Below, piece after piece: positions 55,531-64,000 of a stretch of 64,000 nt of DNA. Each line of letters opens with the position of its first letter. Position 1 is the stretch's first letter. The translations under genes were made by a program, and so were the position numbers. The DNA comes from Hemerocallis citrina. Lineage: Eukaryota > Streptophyta > Magnoliopsida > Asparagales > Asphodelaceae. Location: NCBI GenBank assembly GCA_017893485.1, contig CM030362.1, forward strand, positions 186,244,813-186,308,812. Reading direction: 5' to 3'. The notes under the pieces are model-generated. The model searched no databases. It worked only from the letters and a program-made list of their open reading frames with translations, and was not told the origin of the DNA.

Positions 55531-56115
55531 AGCATACAGAATCTCAACATGTCCTCAAGAATCTGGATGGTCCTCACTGACTGTCCATCAGTCTGGGGAT
55601 GAAAAGTTGTACTGTACTTCAATTTACTCCCCAAACTACCCAGAAGACTCTCCCAAAACTGAGATTTGAATCTCATATCCTTGTCAGATACAATACTGAC
55701 TAGAACCCCATGAAGTCTGACGATCTCTGCATGTACTTCTCAGCAAGGCTCTCAGTAGACTGTCCGACACTGAAGGGAATGAAGTGAGCACACTTCGTCA
55801 GTCGTTCGACAATCACCCAAATGGCATTGTACCTTTAGAACTCCTCCGCAAAGCAGTCACAAAATCCATAGTGATATGTTCCCACTTCCACTCCGGAATG
55901 GAAAGCGGTTGAAGAAGTCTGGGGGTCCTCTGATGATCTTTCTTCACCTGCTGGCAGATCAAACACTGAGATACAAACCGAGCCATAGCCCTCTTCATAT
56001 CGTGCCACCAGAAATGAAGCTTCAAATCCCGATACATCTTAGTACCTCCAGGATGGATAGAATACGATGACTGGTGGGCTTCCTCAAGAAACCTCTGACA
56101 CCTTCGGGGACACAC
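55531..56115 (-). pseudogene. Element G integrase zinc finger and core
   Basis: From 56115 the minus strand reads the HHCC zinc finger (HQSSYSIHPGGTKMYRDLK with paired His, then CLICQQVKKDHQRTP), the first Asp (HITMDFVTALRRSSKG), a frame change near 55840, the second Asp region (VSIVSDKDMRF) and the third block HPQTDGQSVRTIQILEDM. In that block the catalytic Glu is Val (codon GTG, normally GAG), so the active site is destroyed. Continues beyond the solo LTR at 52190. Confidence 0.88.
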
Positions 56116-56321
56116 AACCTGGACCCAAAACGAAGCGATCCATCAGCATGAATAACCATGTCCATTCGGGAATCAGCCTCAACCTAAGCTCGATAACCCT
56201 GCAACTGCACATCACCAGCCTAAGCCTCTTTGATCTGATCAACAAGAGATGACTGAAGCTGGAGCACCAAACAACTCTGATCAGAACTCGGCAACAACAC
56301 ATCCAACTCCAACCTCCGCAT

Positions 56322-56815
56322 CTACTCAACCAAATCACTCTGCTGAATTAGGAACATAGCCGCCGGTCTCCTGCTCAAAGCATTTGGCACCAAGTTCACT
56401 CTACCAGGATGGTATTGCAATCTGATGTCATAATCGGCCATAAGCTCCAACCAATGCCTTTGCCTCATGTTCAACTCCTTCTGGGTGAATATGTACTTGA
56501 GACTTTTGTGGTCTGTAAAGATCTCCACTCGGTCCCCAAGCAAATAATGTCTCCACAGCTTCAAAGCAAAGATCACTGCCGCTAACTCCAAGTCATAAGT
56601 TGGATAGTTTTTCTCATGCGGCCTTAACTGCTTCGATGCATAAGCAACGACTCGGCCCTTCTGCATCAGAACTGCTCCAAGACCTTTACTAGAAGCGTCA
56701 CAGTGAACTACAAATCTGCCTAAACCATCTGGAATAGTCAACACTGGCGCTGATGTCAACCTGTTCTTCAACTCAGCAAAAGCCTCACTGCAAGCCTCAG
56801 ACCAACAGAACTTCT
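56322..56815 (-). pseudogene. Element G RNase H
   Basis: Open frame from the second solo LTR to a stop at 56322: [16 protein letters not shown] with the first Asp, then [20 protein letters not shown] with Glu, then [20 protein letters not shown] with the third Asp, then [10 protein letters not shown] where the usual Asp of 'ADALSR' is Asn. RNase H removes the RNA strand during reverse transcription. The Asn change and neighbouring insertions make this copy non-functional. Confidence 0.9.
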
Positions 56816-58688
56816 TGTAACACCCCGCAAAATTGGAAATTTCAATTTTTCCCTCGTTTAACGTGTTTTCATTATGCATTTTGATTACCGACTATTTATG
56901 TATTTCCAATGTTGATTTTACCCTATTTTGAGTTAACAAAAATATAATATTTCAATCTCTGTATTTTACGTGCTTTTTATGTGTTTTCGATGCACGTATC
57001 AATTGCGTATTTTTCCATCACTAAGTGTGATATTTCTGTATTGACTATTTATTTTACGTGTTCGAACTCGTATTATAAAACGAAAATTCATTTCTCCCTA
57101 TTTTGATTAAAATGCATTTTTGATTTTTGCACGTATAATGCACGTGCAAATTTTTATTCTCATTATATTACTCTCATTTACAAACTTTTAGCATGTATAA
57201 GTTTTTAATTAGCCTTCTTTTAACTCATGGACCCAAAAATAAAATCTAGCCCAATAGACAAGTTAATTAATTGATTAAAGAAAAGCCCACTATGATAATT
57301 AAACTAGTTAATTAAAATAAGAGCTCATGAATCAAGGCCACTAGTAAAATCACATTTTAAATTGAACTTGGACTAATACATGACAAGTTAAAACTTTTAA
57401 TACACATTTAGAGTTATAGAATTGTATTAAATTTGTTTGTGCATGAGTGCATGCACACACCTAGACTTGGCCGGATTACACACTAGGGGTTAGGCCGGGT
57501 TTGGGCTAGGGGAAGGAGAAGAGTTTGGGAGGTTATGGGAGTTGGGATGGTGAAGGGTTGGAAAGGTGAAGAGATGGCAGGTTTTAGGAGTTAGGAAAAT
57601 GGAGGGTTGCATGAATTAAAAGAAAGAGTTATTAGGGTAAGATTTTTGCACTTTAGACCCTCACAAAACCCTATAAATAGAACCCCCCATTTCTCATTCT
57701 CTTTTGCACCAAAACGAAATCAAAATCAAAAGAAAGAAAGAAAAGAAAGAGAGTAAGAGAGTTCTATTGCTTGGAGGAAATTCTTGCTAGGAGAGTTTGC
57801 TAGGAGAAGAAGCCATTGCTAGGAGGAGAAGCCTTGCTAGGATCTAGTAGTTGTCTGGGAGCTAGAAGTGGTGTTCCATCTTTCCCTTCCTTTGTTCAAT
57901 CTTCAATTAAGGTGGGTGATTTTATTATTTTCTAATATAGGATATGCATGCTAAAATGAGTAATATAAGAAGAATTTTTATGAGAAAATTATAAAGTTCA
58001 TGCTAGTATAACCTGATATGTATGAAGGTAGTTTTGTTGATTAAGAAATAGATACCATGCTAATTAAAGATAAGAACTCTTTTATGTTATAAACCATGTT
58101 AGTAGGTTTACAAAATTTTGTGCTTATGAAATATGTTGGCCACATCATGCTTTGATAATTAAGAAAGAAGAAAGAAAAAAATTTTAGTTAGTGTTTGTAA
58201 TGTATCGACATATGTATGTCCTAATTGAAAAGAATATAAACGATTGCATGAAAGAGTATTCTTGTGTAATTCTCATGTTCAAGTGACACACTAGTATATT
58301 GTTATAAAAGTGAAATTTGTGAAAAAGTGAGAAAACGACTATTTGTCATGAACACTAGCATTTTGTTTGTAAATTTGAGTTGTTAAAGAAAACCTAAGTC
58401 TATGTGAAAGATGATAAAGAGAATTATTTAAATGGATAGAAATAGTATTTTTTAAAATGAAATTGAAAGTTTGTTGATTTCTATATTTAAAATCTAATAT
58501 CAAGAAAAAGTTTATTTCAAAATTATTAGAAAGATTTTGATCTTTTGAATGAGCAAGTTTCATGAAAAAAGAAACATTTCAGAATAGTTGAACAAAAGTA
58601 CATTTGTACATTTCAAAATTGTACGAAGGTGAAGTAAAGATCCTGTGACATTTCGAATTCTGTCTTATTTGGAATTTAGGGCGTTACA
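56816..58688 (+). repeat. Solo LTR with perfect TSD (1873 bp)
   Basis: TGTAACACCCCGC at the left and GGGCGTTACA at the right, flanked by CTTCT at 56811-56815 and 58689-58693. It lies between RT and RNase H of element G. The plus-strand TATAAATA at 57672-57679 is followed by an ACCAAAACGAAATC-like 5' UTR. Confidence 0.94.
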
Positions 58689-58693
58689 CTTCT

Positions 58694-58872
58694 GATCCTT
58701 CCCAGTCAGCTTAGTCAATGGTCCTGCTATCTTCGAAAAATCTTAGACGAATTTCCGATAATAGCCAGCTAGACCAAGGAAACTCCTCACCTCTAAATCT
58801 GACTTGGGAACTAGCCAATCCTTCACAGCTGCAACCTTGGCCAGATCCACAAAAATACCATGGCCCGAAAGA
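58694..58872 (-). pseudogene. Element G RT, C-terminal end
   Basis: Minus-strand frame [20 protein letters not shown], then [17 protein letters not shown], stop, DFSKIAGPLTKLT, the connection between the RT thumb and RNase H. One in-frame stop. The fragment breaks off near 58872, where duplicated LTR sequence begins. Confidence 0.82.
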
Positions 58873-59050
58873 AACAAGATTATAGTCTAGAATATGAATC
58901 TGGGTTTTAAATAAATATTATGATGGGTTTAGGAAATTCAAAAGGAATTTAAATGCAAAGGAAAGAATTTATACGGAAATTGAAATACAAGAACACAAGG
59001 AAAAGAAAGAAAAGAAATGGAAATACGTATAATCGGAAACGGGGGTTACA
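58873..59050 (-). repeat. Second copy of the solo LTR end
   Basis: Matches 45447-45628, the last 180 bases of the first solo LTR, and ends with the same GGGGGTTACA edge followed by CCCTC. It is joined directly to RT sequence of element G, marking a duplication breakpoint. Confidence 0.88.
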
Positions 59051-59782
59051 CCCTCCAACACCCATGGCTCATGGAGACAGCGGGTTGTGAATCCCCAGAG
59101 ACCAGCTCTGAGCCCATCCCGGTCGACCCGAGGACCGATCAATCAACTTGTGGTGGGCGACCTCCGGGACATCATCATCAATCAGTCCAACCAAGGGGAC
59201 CTCTAAAACCAACTCAGTGAATTGAGGGGTAAGGCCGCGTCTTCGAATCCTGCTTCGAGTCGTAGCATCGCGAACGAGGTAGTCGTTCCCCAAGGGATCA
59301 TCGACACCCTAATGACCACGACAGAGATAGTCACACCACCAATGCAGAGTTCTAAGTGTTCCAGGCCAAAGTCCTGCGAGCACTTCGTGGAGGAGTCCGA
59401 GACGGACGAAGCTCAGGCGAAGAACAAGTTAAAGACTCCAGAGAAGAAGAATCCCACGGTTCGAACAGATCCAAAAATCGGCAGGATGTCATCCGGAGAC
59501 GGCTCCAAGAGATGGAAGACTGTCTTACACAGATAGGCGAGAATGGGGCACAGCTCGGTCGGGGTCACCAATTGTCCCGACCCCCCTTTTCCACCCGAAT
59601 CCTCGAAGCCCCCATCCCAAGAAACTTCAAACCTCTGCAGTTCGAGACATACAACGGAGAGACAGATCCAGCTGATCACATAGTGGGGATCAAGACCCTC
59701 ATGATGATTCACAGTGCCTCAGATCATCTCCTATGTCATGCCTTTCCTGCCACCAAACATGGATCGGCTCGGGAATGGTATT
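59051..59782 (+). pseudogene. gag: Element F gag, middle part (copy 2)
   Basis: Second copy of 45629-46361 with several small differences. It carries the same gag landmarks (NFKPLQFETYNGETDPADHI, then MMIHSASDHLLCHAF, then GSAREWY) and is cut at the same point by a G-family LTR. Confidence 0.85.
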
Positions 59783-62415
59783 TATCATGCCCCGCTTCCT
59801 AAAAAGGAATACGGAATACGGATATGTGACTAAATCCAGCAAACAATTTTCATCATCCATAAGCTGTCAGGATCTTTACAACATTTCACAGGAATAATCA
59901 GAGTAGGAAGCAAGAGAAGTCAACCACACATGAATATATGAATCAATACCAACAGAATTTACTTGAAACAAAATTCAATAATCTCAAATAAACCGGATCT
60001 GAACAAGTTAATAATTCTGGGTCACATTGCCCAATACAAAATAATCCAAGTAACATATACAATTATTCAAGATTAGCAACAGAAAATAGAAATAATAATA
60101 GCAAGAACTCCAGCATCTAATATCTCAGATCACCTACTCCATCGGGCAGCTGATCTCCATGATCTGTAATTTAATAAATTGCAGGAAGAGGAAAAAGAAA
60201 ACAAAACTCCATTCAATACAAGTGCCGCTTGTAGTGCAGGCACAAGTACAGGGGAAAGATAAACAAATATCATGGAATAGACACATGGCAACAATGAACA
60301 GAATCAAGTAATAACAGGTGTATATAATATGTAACAGGTAACAGGTATCATGCAAGCAGGTGAACATGTAACAGGTGTCAGGTAGCATGTACAGGTACCA
60401 AGTAACAGGTAAGCATGTAACAGGTATTATGTCATGTCAAGTCCTGTATTATTACTATCTAGGTAGCACTTCATGCGTCCCAAACTTTTACCACATGGTT
60501 GCTATATTCAAATAAGTTTGCGTTTAGATTTTGTAATGGAGTCCATTGGGCCATGTACTCAGGTATCAGGTAAACAGGTACAGGTACAGGTATCATGTAA
60601 CAGGTAATCATGCATCAGGTAGGACTACGTCCCCTCCAAGTATTCCCTCCCGTAGAAAGTATGTAGTTCGGTAACAGGTGGGAAACACGTGCCCCCTTCT
60701 GAGTACACCCTCCCGTCGGAAGTATGTAGTCAGGAATCAGATAACAGAATCACATGTCAGGTAATCATATCACAGGTAACAGATATCAGATAATCAGGTG
60801 GGAACACGGGCCCCCTTCCAAGTACACATTTCTATATTTTCTACTACTAGATCTTTTCCTTAACCCCGGCTTGGTTATTTGTTATTATTATCGAACAGGC
60901 TTGTATGTGTCACAAACAGGCAAGAATAACATGGCATGAACAACTAACAGGTTCAGGTTGAAAGATAAACATGTACAGATGAAAGACAACTCATAAAAGT
61001 ATATACCAACGAAAAATTCTAGTTTAAGATAGCAAGACCGTACTGCACCAAATCTGAAATTTCCGTTGCTAGAAATATGAAAATCTGGATCCGTCAGAGA
61101 ATCTGGAAAATAGACACTCATCTGAATCCAGCAAATATATATAAGTTCTGTGGTATTTCATAACAACAGGACTCAAAACAAAATTGTATCCAGAAAACGT
61201 GTTCAGCCAGAAATCAGAAATTTGTATTCATAAATAGGAAAACAGCATGAAAACTTACTGATTAAATCCATGAAAAATCTGGGGTATTCCCTAGTATGTT
61301 TAGTAACAGAAAATAAATTTTCATAATTTTCCAATACAGATAGCGTTGTCAAGTAAAATCAGAAAACAACAAGATACAGTAGTTTTGTAAATCTGGAATC
61401 ATAACCACTACAGTACCAAAACAGCAATATCTTGCAAAATATAAATTGAAATCCAGATCCGTAAAAAGGGTGATAAAATAGATACAGTAGGCTACAACTC
61501 TTATTCACAAAGTTTTTATAAACAGCAAGTAGAATCTGGTCGGAATTATAGTTCTTTATTGAACAGTACGAAAATTCTGCATGTATAGTAATTGTTCACA
61601 ATCACAAAATGGTTTATAAACGTTATCAATTAAATCCATAAAAATTAGGGGTTAATCCCAATCAAGTCTAGTTGTAACCAGCAAAATATTTGATCAAAAT
61701 ATTATCTTTAACATCAGTAGAAAAATAATTATCCATACAGAATTCATATAAGACTGGATTTAGAATTTTAAACACATCTGTAGTAAAATAGTCATAACTC
61801 GCAACTCATAAATCGAAACTGAGAACTGTCAGAAAATATGGAAAGTAGACAGAATTCTCTATAATTCATATTCACAAATAATTTTCATATACTGACCTTA
61901 ATAGGGTCTAAAATACTGAACAAAATGGGATACGACAAAAACTGAAATCTTCTTCAAGCATAAAACCAACTAGATCATATGGAACACATCCAAATCATAA
62001 CCAAACATAAAATAGGGTATACTAGATGTCCAATCAACATGGTATAGGGTGTTTAGTAAGTCTACAGCGAGTTATACCATGACTAACACAACCAAGCACA
62101 AGATATCATACGAACAACATGCATGTTTACATCAAGAAGTGGTTATCCCTAACTTATTTCAGGTCATGTGTGTAATGAGGCAACTACGGGCGGATCAACA
62201 CAATAGAGACAAGATATAACAAGAGTTTTGTACAAGAATTGTCTCTAGAACACAATTACACTACAGGCGGTATTTAGTACTTGTATTATACAAAGAAAAT
62301 AATACAAGTTACTTGACTTATAGTCGACGACGAGAACGGAGCAAGAAAAAGAATAATAGGAACGGATTCCTAGGCAACGAACTCAAGCACCCACGAACCA
62401 CAAACAAAACACACA

Positions 62416-62468
<53 letters not shown>

Positions 62469-63344
62469 AGGCAAGAGGACGACGGCGAGCGGTGAGATGA
62501 CGGCGGCGGGGAGCGCACGCTGTCAAGATGCTACTGCGGTCAACGGAGGGAGCACGGGGGAGCATCGGAGATGGATCGGTGCAGCGCACAGGGAGGAGCG
62601 CCAGGAGGAGGCAGGCACTGCGGGGTTGCCGCTGCTTCGGGAGGAGGCAGCGCAGGAGGGGGTGTCAGCTGCACTGTGGTCAACGCAGGGAGGCACTGCA
62701 GGGGCACGACGCTACTGGTGGCGAGGCGGACGATGGTGAGCATCAGGGTTGAAGACAACAGGGGGCTGGCGAGGATGCGTCGGGAGCGAAAGGTGCAAGG
62801 TGGATCGGGAGAGGGAGATGCAGGGGATGAGAGGGTTGCGGCTGTATAGTTGGTATAGTGAACAGGGTATTAACAGGGCAGGTGTATATATAGGTATATA
62901 GGTGGGTTATATATTAGGGTTAGGGTTTAGGTGTGCTGAGGATAGCAGGTGGGGGTGTTAACGGGTATTGGGTAGAATATTGGTATAGGGTATTGGATTT
63001 GGGGTGTTATTGGGTTCAATTAGATAGTATCCAATAGGGAAATTAAAATGGGTTATAGGGTTTAATAGGTCCAAAAGAAATTTAGAATAAAATTTAAAAT
63101 AAATGAATAAAATAGGACATGAACAAATAATAATGGGGATAAAAAATACACGCTCGTTCAAACATAGATGAAATAATAGGAGACAAATGAATCAGAACTC
63201 AAATAAAAGAACGATAAATCAAATAGATGAATATATAGAGAATGAAGATTCAAAACACGGTCGAAAAAGAGATACAATATGAAAATTACACAAAAAGAAA
63301 AAAAATACACCCAAAAATACATAAAATGAAAAATAGGGGTTACA
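59783..63344 (-). repeat. Second G-family LTR at the same gag position (3562 bp)
   Basis: Starts TATCATGCCCCGC (TGTC changed to TATC) and ends GGGGTTACA. It is aligned end to end with the element G 3' LTR without the copia insertion. Left flank GTATT, right flank GTTTC, which rejoins F gag. No internal region, so it behaves as a solo LTR. The GC-rich block around 62480-62860 makes chance frames. Confidence 0.88.
62420..62467 (+). repeat. (GA)n microsatellite
   Basis: About 24 GA dinucleotides within the LTR. The sister LTR has only a short GA run at the same place (about 50494). Confidence 0.95.
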
Positions 63345-64000
63345 GTTTCAAAGCTCACCCCTGGTTCAATTTTCTTTTTTTGGCCAGCTTGAAGAGAATT
63401 TCCTCGCGCACTTCGTGACCAGTCGCAAGGCGGAGAAAACGAGCATTTCTCTCCTGGACCTGAGGCAGAAGGACGGGGAACCACTTCGGGTCTTCGGCCA
63501 AAGATTCATAGCCGAAGCCTGGTCAATCTCCTCCATCGACGCCGGAGTCGCCTCGGCGGCATTTCGACACAATGTCCGCTATAAACAGCTGAAGGACTCC
63601 CTCGCCAAGAAACCTGCCCTCGACTTTCCCGACCTCCTCCGCAAGGTCGAGAAATATATCCGAGCAGAGGAAACCCTGCGTCCCCGTGAGTGGAAGGAAA
63701 CCCAAGCAAAGGGAAAAGGGGAAGCCAATGAATCTGAGGCCCCGAAGAAGTTGCAAAAGGACCCTATAGGACAGAGGCGTCCACCTCCAGTCCCTTGGGT
63801 CGAGAGATTCACCCCACTCACGGTGATTGTTTCGACCATTCTCATGGAATTGATGACAAGGGGATGGTCAAATATCACCCGCCATCCAACAACGACAACA
63901 GGAGAAGGGGCCGAAGGTTCTACTGTTGATTCCATCAAGACCACGATCATGAGACCGACAATTGTCGGTCTCTCAAAAAGGATATTGAAGCACTCTTACA
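63345..64000 (+). pseudogene. gag: Element F gag, C-terminal part (runs off the window)
   Basis: Continues the gag frame after the LTR: a shifted KLTPGSIFFF, then from about 63391 an open frame without ATG: LEENFLAHFVTSRKAEKTSI, then ISLLDLRQKDGEPLRVFGQR, then FPDLLRKVEKYIRAEETLRP. Near the end the zinc-knuckle region (FHQDHDHETDNCRSLKKDI in another frame) is recognisable beside a stop. It aligns with element C gag, which shows that F is a related Tat-like element. Confidence 0.85.

Larger units (their letters stand above)
46362..58872 (-). mobile_element. Element G: Tekay/Del-like chromovirus, 3' part
   Basis: On the minus strand: 3' LTR (46362-51388), polypurine tract, integrase with chromodomain-like tail, RNase H and the end of RT. 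pol is cut by two solo LTRs (52191-55530 and 56816-58688). It ends abruptly at about 58872 in RT where duplicated sequence begins, so its gag, protease, most of RT and 5' LTR are missing. Left flank GGAATGGTATT is F gag. Chromovirus assignment rests on the integrase tail and the long LTR. Confidence 0.82.

Overview
The window looks like repeat-dense nuclear DNA from a flowering plant with a large, retrotransposon-rich genome. I found no ordinary host gene. Every stretch with protein similarity belongs to an LTR retrotransposon: Ty3/gypsy elements of the Tat, Athila-like and chromovirus (Tekay/Del-like) types, plus one probable Ty1/copia solo LTR. Elements sit inside one another, and six structures have readable ends or target-site duplications (TSDs). 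Species cannot be named from this sequence.

Left part (1-29428). Element A (minus strand, 1-8314, 3' LTR cut by the window edge) has a giant LTR of about 5 kb and only 2.85 kb of decayed internal pol. It sits inside the integrase gene of element B. Element B (plus strand, 8315-29428) is the 3' part of a Tat-lineage element: integrase C-terminus, 115-bp tandem repeats, a multi-exon antisense gene, a second tandem array, polypurine tract and 3' LTR. Element C (minus strand, 11447-25320) is a nearly full-length member of the same family inserted into exon 3 of B's antisense gene. C has both LTRs, PBS, gag, protease, RT, two RNase H domains, a truncated integrase, and its own copy of the antisense gene. 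That gene is the most interesting content here. It has its own TATA-like box, two small introns with the same splice sites in both copies, a domain resembling the 'putative gypsy type transposon' family (Pfam Transposase_28), an acidic tail, and downstream coiled-coil cassettes.

Middle (29429-34823). Noncoding DNA with a five-copy array of about 181 bp, a run of 27 G, an (AT)n microsatellite and a degenerate array of about 188 bp.

Right part (34824-64000). Element F is a Tat-like element (plus strand, decayed gag) cut into pieces by later insertions. First comes a solo LTR of about 4 kb (35211-45628, TSD CCCTC), which is itself invaded by element D, an Athila-like, gag-only non-autonomous element (36113-42560). 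Next comes element G, a Tekay/Del-like chromovirus whose pol is interrupted by two solo LTRs with perfect 5-bp TSDs. One LTR of G also carries a probable copia solo LTR. Finally, a segment holding the end of the first solo LTR, part of F gag and a G-family LTR occurs twice, 13.4 kb apart. This is best explained by a tandem duplication followed by solo-LTR formation in the second copy. F gag continues to the window end.

Nearly all retroelement reading frames carry stops or frameshifts. The longest intact frames are C gag, B's antisense coiled-coil ORF, and exons 1 and 2 of C's antisense gene.
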